A stretch of 34,029 nt of DNA, from the NCBI RefSeq assembly GCF_000282575.1, contig NZ_AKJA01000048.1, positions 1-34,029 of the forward strand. The letters run 5' to 3'. The notes beneath the pieces were generated by a model. That model made no database searches and was not told the origin of the DNA. It was given only the letters and a program-made list of their open reading frames with translations. Shown here in pieces: positions 13,202 through 21,494 of the stretch; the stretch's first letter is position 1; each line of letters opens with the position of its first letter. A program made the translations under genes and the position numbers. This DNA comes from Herbaspirillum sp. YR522. Lineage in GTDB: Bacteria; Pseudomonadota; Gammaproteobacteria; Burkholderiales; Burkholderiaceae_D.

Positions 13202-15397
13202 ATGACCATTCGACTTACTCCCCTCGCCGCCGCCCTGGCCCTGGCCTTCCTGGCGCCGGCACCCGGCGTCGCCCAGACCGCCGACAACGCCGCAAAGGCC
13301 GACGACCAGGCGCTGCCTACCGTGACCGTCAATGCGTCGGCCGACGCGTCGGCCGGGGGCCTGCCCGAGGCCTATGCCGGCGGCCAGGTGGCGCGCGGCG
13401 GGCGCACCGGCGTGCTGGGCAACCTGGACTTCCTCGATAGTCCCATCAAGATCACCAGCTATACCCAGGAACTGATCAAGGACCAGCAAGCGCGCGGCGT
13501 GGGCGATGTACTCAAGAACGATGCCGCCGTGCGCACCACCCGCGGCTTCGGCAACTTCCAGGAGTCGTACATGATCCGCGGTTTCATTGCCACCTCGGAC
13601 GACCTGATGTACAACGGCCTGTACGGTATCCTGCCGCGCCAGTACGTGGCTGCCGAGATGATGGAGCGGGTCGAGGTCATGCTGGGCGCCAGCGCCTTCC
13701 TCAACGGCGCCGCGCCGGGCGACGGTGGCCTGGGCGGCACCATCAACATCGTGCCCAAGCGCGCGAGCACGGACCCTGTGACCCAATTTACGGCCGGCGT
13801 CGAATCCGGCAACCAGAAGTACGGTGCGGTCGACATCGGTCGTCGCTTCGGCCCCGACGACCGCGTGGGCCTGCGCCTGAACGCGGTGCGTCGTGCCGGT
13901 GGCACTGCCGTCGACAGCGAGAACCGCGAAACCAACCTGCTGACGCTGGGCATGGATTATCGGGGTAACAGCTTCCGCCTGTCCGGCGATATCGGCCTGC
14001 AAGAGAACAACCTCACCAGCGCCCGTCCCAGCGTGACCGTGGGCAGCGCGCTGACCACGTTGCCGGCGGCACCGAATGCAGCGACCAATTTCAACCAGCG
14101 CTGGGGCTACTCCAACGAACGCGACCTGTTCGGCACCCTGCGTGGCGAGTGGGACCTGTCGGTCGATACCACCGCCTGGGCCGCCGCCGGTACCCGCATG
14201 GGCACCGAGAACAATTCACTGTTCAGCCCTACCGTGAATGCCCTCAACGGTGCGGCCACCGGCCGACGTTTCGATAACGCCCGCGAAGACACCGTGCGTA
14301 CCGGCGAGATCGGCATTCGCAGCCACCTTGCAACCGGTGCCATCCAGCATAGCGTCAACCTGGCCGCATCGACCTACTGGCTGGATTCACGCAATGCATT
14401 CGGCACCAGCGCCACGGGCGGCATCGCCGACAATATCTACAATCCATTCTTCACCAACCAACCGGCCATCACCTCGACCACCGGCGGCAACCTGGCCAAC
14501 CCGCAGACCACCACCAAGACCCAGCTCTGGAGCGCCGCGCTGTCCGATACGATGTCCTTCTACGATGATCGTATCGCGCTGACGCTGGGCGCACGCCACC
14601 AGTCGTTGAAGTCCAACAGCTATTCCTATGTCAACCAGTCGTCCACTGCGCGCTACAAGGAATCGGCCGTGTCGCCGATGGCAGGCCTGGTCGTCAAGCC
14701 GCTGAAGAACCTGTCGGTCTATGCCAACTACATCGAGGGCCTGCAGCAGGGCAAGCAGGTGACCGATACCGCCGCGGCCAACTTCGGGCAGATCCTGGCA
14801 CCGTACAAGTCCAGGCAGAAAGAGGTCGGCGTGAAGTTCGATACCGGTTCGGTCGGCCTGGGCCTGGCGGTCTTCACCACCAGTCGTCCGCTGGCCTACA
14901 AGGACACCGTCACCAATGTCGAAAGCACCAACGGTTTGCAGCGTAACCGCGGCGTCGAGTTCAATGCCTTCGGCTCGCCCCTGAAATCGCTGCGTCTGCT
15001 GGCAGGCGTGACCTTCCTGCAAGCCAAGCAGCAACAGACCTCGGCCAACCTCAATAACGGCAAGTACGCCATCGGCGTGCCCAAGGTGCAGGCCAACGTG
15101 GGCGCGGAATGGGATGTGGCCGGCGTGCAGGGCCTGGCCATCAACGGCCGCGCAACCTATACCTCGACCCAGTACGTGGATGCGGCCAACCGCCTGCAAC
15201 TGCCTTCCTGGGTTCGCTACGACCTGGGTGCGCGCTACATCACCCGCATGGCCAACCATGCCGTGACCTTCCGTGGTTCGGTCGAGAACCTGGCCAACCG
15301 CAGCTATTGGGAATCCGCCGGTGGCGCTTCCAACGCCGGCTATCTGGTACTCAATACGCCGCGCACTTTCGTGACGTCGGTATCGGTCGACTTCTAG
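13202..15397 (+). CDS. TonB-dependent siderophore receptor (ferrichrome/hydroxamate type)
   Basis: The 731-residue protein has a signal peptide (MTIRLTPLAAALALAFLAPA, cleavage at G-V-A-Q), no STN domain, a TonB-box-like L-P-T-V-T-V-N near residue 38-44, a plug (about 60-200: S-P-I-K-I-T-S-Y-T, V-G-D-V-L-K-N-D, M-I-R-G-F, E-R-V-E-V-M-L-G, G-L-G-G-T-I-N-I-V-P-K-R) and a beta-barrel ending S-V-D-F. It belongs to the siderophore-receptor branch. The lack of STN means it does not use the FecR route. I prefer the ATG at 13202 (GAAAG upstream); an ATG at 13181 would add seven residues. A strong terminator follows. Confidence 0.9.
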   Translation: MTIRLTPLAAALALAFLAPAPGVAQTADNAAKADDQALPTVTVNASADASAGGLPEAYAGGQVARGGRTGVLGNLDFLDSPIKITSYTQELIKDQQARGVGDVLKNDAAVRTTRGFGNFQESYMIRGFIATSDDLMYNGLYGILPRQYVAAEMMERVEVMLGASAFLNGAAPGDGGLGGTINIVPKRASTDPVTQFTAGVESGNQKYGAVDIGRRFGPDDRVGLRLNAVRRAGGTAVDSENRETNLLTLGMDYRGNSFRLSGDIGLQENNLTSARPSVTVGSALTTLPAAPNAATNFNQRWGYSNERDLFGTLRGEWDLSVDTTAWAAAGTRMGTENNSLFSPTVNALNGAATGRRFDNAREDTVRTGEIGIRSHLATGAIQHSVNLAASTYWLDSRNAFGTSATGGIADNIYNPFFTNQPAITSTTGGNLANPQTTTKTQLWSAALSDTMSFYDDRIALTLGARHQSLKSNSYSYVNQSSTARYKESAVSPMAGLVVKPLKNLSVYANYIEGLQQGKQVTDTAAANFGQILAPYKSRQKEVGVKFDTGSVGLGLAVFTTSRPLAYKDTVTNVESTNGLQRNRGVEFNAFGSPLKSLRLLAGVTFLQAKQQQTSANLNNGKYAIGVPKVQANVGAEWDVAGVQGLAINGRATYTSTQYVDAANRLQLPSWVRYDLGARYITRMANHAVTFRGSVENLANRSYWESAGGASNAGYLVLNTPRTFVTSVSVDF

Positions 15398-15455
15398 GCA
15401 AGACAGCCGGCAGGCAGCCCATCGCTTGCCGGCGACGAATCTGGTCCGATCAGGC

Positions 15456-15491
15456 AAAGACGCCAACCGCGATGGTTGGCGTCTTTTTTTT
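15456..15491 (+). terminator. Strong intrinsic terminator
   Basis: AAAGACGCCAACC (15456-15468) pairs perfectly with GGTTGGCGTCTTT (15474-15486) around a five-base loop, followed by a run of eight T residues (15484-15491). It separates the receptor gene from the itaconate cluster. Confidence 0.92.
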
Positions 15492-15526
15492 CGTCGATGG
15501 CGTTTGCCGTTGCCGAACGCGGTCTT

Positions 15527-15570
15527 GCAGATTCGCAAATTCACATCCGATCCGATCGCTGGCAATCTGC
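15527..15570. promoter_or_regulatory. Candidate LysR-type operator upstream of the itaconate cluster
   Basis: TTGCAGATTCGCAA (15526-15539) is a TTGC/GCAA dyad, and the heptamer GCAGATT (15527-15533) recurs inverted as AATCTGC at 15564-15570. The pair lies 50 to 95 bases before the first gene (15623), as expected for LysR-type binding sites. Assignment to the LysR gene at 19695-20606 is inferred. Confidence 0.4.
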
Positions 15571-15622
15571 GTGCATGACATGACGGTGCCACGCATGCGC
15601 CGTCGGCACAACGGAGACCACC

Positions 15623-16453
15623 ATGAGCAGCCATCCCGGCGCCTACCTGTTCGTTCCCGCCAGCCGGCCGGAACGTTATTCAAAAGCGGTCGACGCGGCC
15701 GCGAGCGCGGTCGTCGTCGACCTCGAAGACGCGGTCGCCCCGGACGACAAGGATGCCGCCCGCGCCAGCCTGCAGCAATGGCTGGATCCGCTGCACCCCG
15801 TCATCGTGCGCATCAACGCCGATGGCAGCGACTGGTTCGGGCAAGACCTGCAACTGCTGTCCCATCCTGGCGTGGCCGCCGTCATGCTACCCAAGGCCGA
15901 GGATTGCGCCGCCATCGACCGCGTCGCCGGTAGCGGCAGGCCCGTGATCGCCCTGATCGAAACCGCTCGCGGCATCGCGCATGCGCGCCAGATTGCACAG
16001 CGCGCCGGCGTGTCGCGCCTGGCCTTTGGCTCGATCGACCTGCAGGTCGACCTGGGCATCGGTGGCGATCGGGAAGAGCTGCATTTCGCCCGCAGCGAAC
16101 TGGTGCTGGCCTCGCGCCTGGCCGAGCTGCCCCCGCCCATCGATGGCGTCACCACCGCCATCGACGATCCCGAGCAACTGCGCCGCGACGCCGACCTGGC
16201 GCGGCGCTTCGGCTTCGGCGCCAAGCTGTGCATCCATCCGCGTCAGCTGGCGGTAGTCAACGCCGCATTCGCACCGTCGTCCGAGCAGCTTGCCTGGGCC
16301 CGCAATGTGCTGGACGCGATCGGCCACAGTGGCGGCGGCGCGGTGTCGGTCGACGGCAAGATGGTCGATCGGCCGGTGTTGCTGCTGGCCCGGCGCATCC
16401 TCGAAAGCGCCGGCGAGGCCGACGACGCGCATCCGAGCAAAGGAACACCATGA
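15623..16453 (+). CDS. ccl: CitE-like lyase, probable (S)-citramalyl-CoA lyase
   Basis: The 276-residue TIM-barrel protein has the HpcH/HpaI-CitE signatures: L-F-V-P-A-S-R-P-E-R-Y near residue 9, V-D-L-E-D-A-V-A-P near 32, V-R-I-N near 60, M-L-P-K-A-E near 89, A-L-I-E-T-A-R-G near 115 (catalytic Glu region), F-G-S-I-D-L near 135 and K-L-C-I-H-P-R-Q near 200. The standalone form cleaves a 3-hydroxyacyl-CoA. In Pseudomonas and Yersinia the homologous member cleaves (S)-citramalyl-CoA to acetyl-CoA and pyruvate at the end of itaconate degradation. The cluster context supports that. It overlaps the next start by ATGA. Confidence 0.85.
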   Translation: MSSHPGAYLFVPASRPERYSKAVDAAASAVVVDLEDAVAPDDKDAARASLQQWLDPLHPVIVRINADGSDWFGQDLQLLSHPGVAAVMLPKAEDCAAIDRVAGSGRPVIALIETARGIAHARQIAQRAGVSRLAFGSIDLQVDLGIGGDREELHFARSELVLASRLAELPPPIDGVTTAIDDPEQLRRDADLARRFGFGAKLCIHPRQLAVVNAAFAPSSEQLAWARNVLDAIGHSGGGAVSVDGKMVDRPVLLLARRILESAGEADDAHPSKGTP

Positions 16454-17298
16454 CCCATCAAGACCTTCAACAATGGATAGGCCGCATCGACGAGACCGAC
16501 GATGTCGCCAGTCCCGCGCCGCTGACGCTATTGGCGGCCACGCTGAATCGGCCGGCCGCGGCGCCGCTGTCGCATGTGCCGCCGCTGTGGCACTGGTTGT
16601 ATTTCCTGCCGACCGCGCCCATGGCCGAAGTGGGATTCGATGGCCATCCCCGGCGCGGCGGCCTGCTGCCACCGGTGCCGTTGCCGCGTCGCATGTGGGC
16701 CGGCAGCAAGATCGTGTTCCATCGGCCCTTGCCGACCGGTTCGCGCCTCTATCGCCAAACGGTCATCGTCGACGTCGCCACCAAGCACGGCAAGAGCGGA
16801 CCGCTGGTGTTCGTGTCGCTGCAGCACACGGTGTCCGACGAGCAGGGCGTGGCGCTGGTGGAAAACCAGAACATCGTCTATCGCGATGCCACTGCCGCCA
16901 CCGACGCGGCGCCGCCACCGCGGCCCGTTACGCAGGTGGCGCAGTTTTCGCGCACCATCATGCCCGACCCGGTACTGCTGTTTCGTTATTCCGCGCTGAC
17001 CTTCAACAGCCACCGCATTCACTACGACTATCCCTATGCCACCGTGGAAGAGGGCTATCCCGACCTGGTCGTGCATGGGCCATTGGTGGCCACCCTGCTG
17101 GTGGAGGAGGTGCAGCAGCGTTTTCCCGGGCGCGGCATCGGGGCATTCGAATTCAAGGCGCTCAGTCCGCTGTTCGCCAACACCGCCTTCGACATCGCCG
17201 GATGCATCGAGGGCAACACCGTCCATGTCTGGTCGCAGACCCCGCAAGGCGGGCTCGCCATGCTGGCCAGGGCCGAACTGATCGAGGAGAAGAAATGA
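16450..17298 (+). CDS. ich: MaoC-like (HTD2-type) hydratase, probable itaconyl-CoA hydratase
   Basis: The 282-residue protein has an N-terminal hot-dog (about 10-130, including P-L-W-H-W-L-Y-F-L-P) and a C-terminal part with F-N-S-H-R-I-H-Y-D-Y near residues 185-194 and G-Y-P-D-L-V-V-H-G-P-L near 204-214, the catalytic His and substrate-binding pattern of FAS1-type dehydratases. This composition is that of itaconyl-CoA/mesaconyl-C4-CoA hydratases, which add water to form citramalyl-CoA. It starts with the ATGA overlap at 16450, sharing bases with the lyase stop, and its own stop overlaps the dehydrogenase start. Together with its neighbours it makes the itaconate route very likely. Confidence 0.82.
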   Translation: MTHQDLQQWIGRIDETDDVASPAPLTLLAATLNRPAAAPLSHVPPLWHWLYFLPTAPMAEVGFDGHPRRGGLLPPVPLPRRMWAGSKIVFHRPLPTGSRLYRQTVIVDVATKHGKSGPLVFVSLQHTVSDEQGVALVENQNIVYRDATAATDAAPPPRPVTQVAQFSRTIMPDPVLLFRYSALTFNSHRIHYDYPYATVEEGYPDLVVHGPLVATLLVEEVQQRFPGRGIGAFEFKALSPLFANTAFDIAGCIEGNTVHVWSQTPQGGLAMLARAELIEEKK

Positions 17299-18455
17299 AC
17301 GCTGTCGACGAGCAATTCCAGGATATCCGCGATGCCGTGCGTGACCTGTGTGCGCAGTTTCCCGACGAGTATCACCGCAAGATCGACGAGCAGAAGGGCT
17401 ATCCCGAGAGCTTTGTCGATGCGCTGACCAAGGCCGGCTGGATGGCCGCGCTGATTCCCTCCGAATATGGCGGCTCCGGGCTGGGTCTGGCCGAGGCGTC
17501 GGTGATCATGGAAGAGATCAACCGCAGCGGCGGTAATTCGGGCGCCTGCCACGGCCAGATGTACAACATGAACACCCTGCTGCGGCACGGCTCGCAACAG
17601 CAGAAGGAGTTCTACCTGCCGCGCATCGCCAGCGGCCAGTGGCGCCTGCAATCGATGGGGGTGACCGAACCCACCACCGGCACCGATACCACCAAGATCA
17701 AGACCACCGCCGTCAAGCGCGGCGACCGTTACGTGATCAATGGCCAGAAGGTGTGGATCTCGCGCGTGCAGCATTCGGACTGGATGATCCTGCTGGCGCG
17801 CACCACGCCGCTGGCCGAGGTCAGGAAAAAGTCGGAAGGCATGTCGATCTTCATGGTCGACCTGCGCCAGGCCGAGAAGTCCGGCATGACCGTGCGCCCC
17901 ATCGCCAACATGGTGAACCACGAGACCAATGAACTGTTCTTCGAAAATCTTGAGATCCCTGCCGAGAACCTGATCGGTGAAGAAGGGATGGGTTTCAAGT
18001 ACATCCTCGATGGCCTCAACGCCGAACGCACGCTGATCGCCGCCGAATGCATCGGCGATGGCTACTGGTTCATCGACCGCGCCGCCCGCTACGCCAACGA
18101 ACGCGTGGTGTTCGGCAGGCCGATCGGCCAGAACCAGGGGGTGCAGTTCCCGATTGCCGAGGCCTATATCGAGATCGAGGCGGCCAACCTGATGCGCTTC
18201 AAGGCCTGCGAACTGTTCGACGCCAACCGGCCCTGCGGCGCGCAGGCCAACATGGCCAAGTACCTGGCCGCCAAGGCCAGCTGGGAGGCCGCCAATGTCT
18301 GCCTGCAGTCGCACGGCGGGTTTGGCTTTGCCAACGAATACGACATCGAGCGCAAGTTCCGCGAGACGCGTCTGTACCAGGTGGCGCCGATCTCGACCAA
18401 CCTGATCCTGTCCTACGTGGCCGAGCACATCCTGGGCTTGCCGCGTTCGTTCTGA
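17295..18455 (+). CDS. Acyl-CoA dehydrogenase of the itaconate cluster
   Basis: The 386-residue protein has the ACAD layout: N-terminal helices, V-T-E-P-T-T-G-T-D-T at 123-132, the I-N-G-Q-K-V-W-I-S motif at 148-156, and the C-terminal helical domain with F-G-R-P-I-G-Q-N-Q at 273-281 and Q-S-H-G-G-F-G-F-A-N-E-Y at 338-349. Where MCAD/SCAD have the catalytic Glu in Y-E-G-T, this protein reads Y361-Q362-V-A-P. A Glu in the G helix (E244 in L-N-A-E-R-T-L) is in the place used by isovaleryl-CoA dehydrogenase and may serve as base. A similar gene sits in the Pseudomonas itaconate cluster (PA0879); its reaction is not established. ATGA overlap with the upstream gene supports co-translation. Confidence 0.88.
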   Translation: MNAVDEQFQDIRDAVRDLCAQFPDEYHRKIDEQKGYPESFVDALTKAGWMAALIPSEYGGSGLGLAEASVIMEEINRSGGNSGACHGQMYNMNTLLRHGSQQQKEFYLPRIASGQWRLQSMGVTEPTTGTDTTKIKTTAVKRGDRYVINGQKVWISRVQHSDWMILLARTTPLAEVRKKSEGMSIFMVDLRQAEKSGMTVRPIANMVNHETNELFFENLEIPAENLIGEEGMGFKYILDGLNAERTLIAAECIGDGYWFIDRAARYANERVVFGRPIGQNQGVQFPIAEAYIEIEAANLMRFKACELFDANRPCGAQANMAKYLAAKASWEAANVCLQSHGGFGFANEYDIERKFRETRLYQVAPISTNLILSYVAEHILGLPRSF

Positions 18456-18483
18456 CGACATTGCGCTTTCTGGTGGAGACCTC

Positions 18484-19680
18484 ATGAAAGACCTACCGCT
18501 GTCCGGCATCACCGTGCTGTCGCTGGAGCACGCCATCGCCGCCCCGTTCTGCACCCGTCAACTGGCTGACCTGGGTGCGCGCGTCATCAAGGTCGAGCGT
18601 CCCGGCGCGGGCGACTTCGCTCGGGGCTACGACCAGCGCGTGCATGGCCTGTCGTCGCATTTCGTCTGGACCAATCGCTCCAAGCAGAGCATCGCCCTCG
18701 ATCTCAAGCAGGACCCGGCCCGCGAGGTGCTGTTCGAGCTGCTGGCCCGGGCCGACGTGCTGGTGCAGAACCTGGCGCCGGGGGCGGCCGCCCGCATGGG
18801 GCTTTCCTTCGATGCGTTGTCGCAGCAATTCCCGCGCCTGATCGTGTGCGATATCTCGGGCTATGGCGACGCGGCCGATACGCCGGGGCCGTATCGGGAC
18901 AAGAAGGCCTACGACCTGCTGATCCAGAGCGAGTCGGGCTTCCTCAGCGTCACCGGCACACCCGATACGCCCTCCAAGGCCGGGTGTTCGATTGCCGATA
19001 TCTCGGCAGCGATGTATGCCTATTCCGGCATCCTGGCGGCGCTGATCGAGCGCGGCAAGACCGGGCGCGGCAAGCGCATCGATGTCTCGATGCTGGAAAG
19101 CATGGTCGAGTGGATGAACTTCCCGATGTACTACGCCTTCGAGGGCGCTGCGCCGCCGCAGCGCTCGGGTGCATCGCATGCCACCATCTATCCCTACGGC
19201 CCGTTTCCGGCCGGCGATGGCAAGTCGATCATGCTGGGCTTGCAGAACGAGCGCGAGTGGCGCGTGTTCTGCGACAAGGTGCTGGGCACGCCGATGCTGG
19301 CCGACGACGAACGTTTCGCGGGCAACCACAAGCGGGTCGCCAACCGCGATGCGCTGCGCACCCTGATCGTCGATTGCTTTGCCGCCCTGAGCGCGGCCGA
19401 GATCCTGGCCCGGCTCGATGCGGCTCAGATCGCCAATGCCGCCATCAACGACATGCACGACGTCTGGGCCCATCCGCAGTTGCGGGCGCGCAATCGCTGG
19501 GTGCGGGTGGGTACCCCGATGGGCGAGATCGCCGCCTTGCTGCCGCCGGGCGTAGCCAACGCCGACGGCGCGCAGATGGGCGCGGTGCCGGCAGTGGGCG
19601 AGCATTCGGAAAGCATCCTGGTCGAACTGGGCTATGACGCCGCGCGCATCGACGGCCTGCGCCAGGCGCAGGCGATCTAG
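18484..19680 (+). CDS. ict: CaiB/BaiF family (class III) CoA-transferase, probable itaconate CoA-transferase
   Basis: The 398-residue protein has the N-terminal Rossmann-type segment (L-A-D-L-G-A-R-V-I-K-V-E-R-P near residues 27-40), the A-Y-D-L-L-I-Q-S-E-S-G-F-L-S-V-T-G segment at 142-158 and the catalytic Asp of the family at D172 (S-I-A-D-I-S-A-A-M-Y), followed by G-I-L-A-A-L and the I-D-V-S-M-L-E-S motif. It would move CoA from succinyl-CoA to itaconate, the first step of the route. The ATG at 18484 follows GGTGGAG. It starts 28 bases after the dehydrogenase stop and is the last gene of the operon. Confidence 0.85.
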   Translation: MKDLPLSGITVLSLEHAIAAPFCTRQLADLGARVIKVERPGAGDFARGYDQRVHGLSSHFVWTNRSKQSIALDLKQDPAREVLFELLARADVLVQNLAPGAAARMGLSFDALSQQFPRLIVCDISGYGDAADTPGPYRDKKAYDLLIQSESGFLSVTGTPDTPSKAGCSIADISAAMYAYSGILAALIERGKTGRGKRIDVSMLESMVEWMNFPMYYAFEGAAPPQRSGASHATIYPYGPFPAGDGKSIMLGLQNEREWRVFCDKVLGTPMLADDERFAGNHKRVANRDALRTLIVDCFAALSAAEILARLDAAQIANAAINDMHDVWAHPQLRARNRWVRVGTPMGEIAALLPPGVANADGAQMGAVPAVGEHSESILVELGYDAARIDGLRQAQAI

Positions 19681-19694
19681 AACGCATCTCACGT

Positions 19695-20606
19695 CTATTG
19701 ATGAAATGAGTTCCAGGCGCGCGGGTGCTCGCCCAGGACCGCCACCAGGTCACGGGCGAAGCCCGGCAGCAGGTCGAAGCTGCGCGCGCAAAGCGACAGT
19801 TCGCGCAACGCCCAGTCGTCGGCCAGCGGCACGATGCGCACCGCCGCTTGCTGCGACAGGCGCGTCGCCGCCGACAGCGGCAGGATGCCGATGCCGACGT
19901 TCTCGGCGATCATGCGGCAGCACGCGTCGAAGTTGCCGATCTGCACCCGCATGTTGATCTCTGCGTTGAGCTCGCGCACTTGCTGCATCACGAACGCATA
20001 CAGGCCGGTGCCTTCCGGCAGGCATACATAGTCGTAGGCCAGGGTCTGGGCGAAATGCACCGCCTGGCTGTCGGCCAGGGCGTGGCCATGGGGAACCACC
20101 AGAGCCAGCCGGTCGCTGCGATAGGGGCGCACCTCGAGTGACTCGGTGCGCACCGGGCCGGCGATGATGCCCAGGTCGGCGCGTCCCTCCGAAACGGCCC
20201 GTACCACGTCCGGGCTGGGACGTTCGCGCAGGTCGATGCTGACGTCGGGGTGGCTCGACAGGAAGCGTCCCATCACCGCCGGCAAGTATTCGGCGATGGC
20301 CGTGACGCTGGCGGCCAGGCGCAGGTGTCCCTTGATGCCGCGGCCGTATTCGCTGATATCGTGGCGCAGGTGTTCCAGTTGCGCCATCACCAGGCGCGCG
20401 TGGTGCACGTAGGCCTGGCCGGGCGCTGTCAGGGTCACGCCCTGGCTGCTGCGCAACAGCAGCTTGGCGCCGATGCTCTGCTCGATGTTCTTGATGCGTA
20501 CGCTGGCCGCGGCCGGCGACAGGTGGCAGCGTTGCGCGCCACGCGTGAGGTTGTTGGTCTCCGCAATGGCCGCCAGCAGGCGCAGGTCGGTGATGTCGAA
20601 ATGCAT
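19695..20606 (-). CDS. LysR-type transcriptional regulator of the itaconate cluster
   Basis: The 303-residue protein has the LysR helix-turn-helix in residues 1-60 (D-L-R-L-L-A-A-I-A-E-T-N-N-L-T and A-A-A-S-V-R-I-K-N-I-E) and a periplasmic-binding-protein-like effector domain at about 90-300. LysR regulators flank itaconate clusters elsewhere (ItcR/RipR type), so it probably senses itaconate or a related dicarboxylate. It is convergent with the CoA-transferase, with 14 bases between the stops. The start at 20606 follows a GGAG Shine-Dalgarno. It lies only 36 bases downstream of the second IclR gene on the same strand, so it may also be co-transcribed with them. Confidence 0.88.
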   Translation of the reverse strand: MHFDITDLRLLAAIAETNNLTRGAQRCHLSPAAASVRIKNIEQSIGAKLLLRSSQGVTLTAPGQAYVHHARLVMAQLEHLRHDISEYGRGIKGHLRLAASVTAIAEYLPAVMGRFLSSHPDVSIDLRERPSPDVVRAVSEGRADLGIIAGPVRTESLEVRPYRSDRLALVVPHGHALADSQAVHFAQTLAYDYVCLPEGTGLYAFVMQQVRELNAEINMRVQIGNFDACCRMIAENVGIGILPLSAATRLSQQAAVRIVPLADDWALRELSLCARSFDLLPGFARDLVAVLGEHPRAWNSFHQ

Positions 20607-20642
20607 GAGGGCTCCGAAGACGCTGCGCGCAACGCACGCAGC

Positions 20643-21494
20643 TCAGAACAGGCTGCTGTCGATGTGCTCCAGTTCCATCGTCAGCAGGCGCGCGGTTTTC
20701 TTCAAGGCGGGAGCCAGTTCGTCGCGGATCATCATGCGATCCGGCAGCGGCCCCACCGCACTGCAGTTGAGTCCCATCGACACCAGTGGCCGGCCCACCG
20801 AGAGCGGCACGCTGATGGCGAAGGTATCGCGCTGGTATTCACCGGCGGCCAGGCAATAGCCGTGCGAATCGAGGTCGTCGAAGGCGCGTTCCATGCGGGC
20901 CACCACCTGCGGGCCGTGTTCGCCGCTCTGCTTCCAGATCGCAAACAGCAATCGCTGGCGGGCTTGCGGTGCCTGCGCCCAGACGTGGGCGCGGCCGATG
21001 GAGCTGAGCGCCATCGGGACCGCCCGTCCCACGCCCAGGCGCAGGGTGGCGATCTTGGTGCTGTTGCAGTACTGCACGTAGATCATGTCGAGCTGGTCGG
21101 CCACGGCCAGCCCGACCGACATGTCGTAGCGGTCGGCGAAGTCCTGCATGATCGGTCCGGCCAGGCGCGGCAGGACGCTGTTGGCGAGATAGCGATGTCC
21201 CAGGCGCAGGCCGCGCACACCGATCTGCACCCGCACGCCGTCCGGCGCCCGGTCCAGGTAGCCCAGCGTGACCAGGGTGGCGGTCAGGCGCGACACGGAG
21301 GCATTCGAATAGCCGGTGCGGCGCACCAGTTCGGCATGGGTCAGGGGCTTGGCGCTGCCATGGAACACCTTCACCAGCTTCAGGGCGCGCTCCAGCGTAT
21401 GGGTGGCGCTGCCGGCTTCTTCCGCGCTGGCGCCCGCGACCCCGCCGGGCAGGCCGGCGTCGCTGTCGGGGCGGGGGGCGTCAGCGCGGCGCAT
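20643..21494 (-). CDS. IclR-family transcriptional regulator (second of two)
   Basis: The 283-residue protein has a low-complexity N-terminal extension (about 1-30), the IclR winged helix at about 32-90 (A-L-K-L-V-K-V-F, L-T-H-A-E-L-V-R-R-T-G-Y-S-N-A-S-V-S-R-L) and the GAF-like effector domain to the C-terminus, with S-S-I-G-R-A near 167 and a Y-C-L-A-A-G-E-Y near 213. Its start overlaps the end of the other IclR gene by 14 bases, so the two are co-translated. It would control the divergent catabolic operon; two different operator sequences are available there. Confidence 0.88.
   Translation of the reverse strand: MRRADAPRPDSDAGLPGGVAGASAEEAGSATHTLERALKLVKVFHGSAKPLTHAELVRRTGYSNASVSRLTATLVTLGYLDRAPDGVRVQIGVRGLRLGHRYLANSVLPRLAGPIMQDFADRYDMSVGLAVADQLDMIYVQYCNSTKIATLRLGVGRAVPMALSSIGRAHVWAQAPQARQRLLFAIWKQSGEHGPQVVARMERAFDDLDSHGYCLAAGEYQRDTFAISVPLSVGRPLVSMGLNCSAVGPLPDRMMIRDELAPALKKTARLLTMELEHIDSSLF

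Noticed and set aside
16290..18455. A + strand open frame that would extend the acyl-CoA dehydrogenase N-terminally through the MaoC-like gene
   Set aside because: The added part has arginine/proline/alanine-rich shadow composition, and the ATGA overlap at 17295 gives a normal dehydrogenase start.
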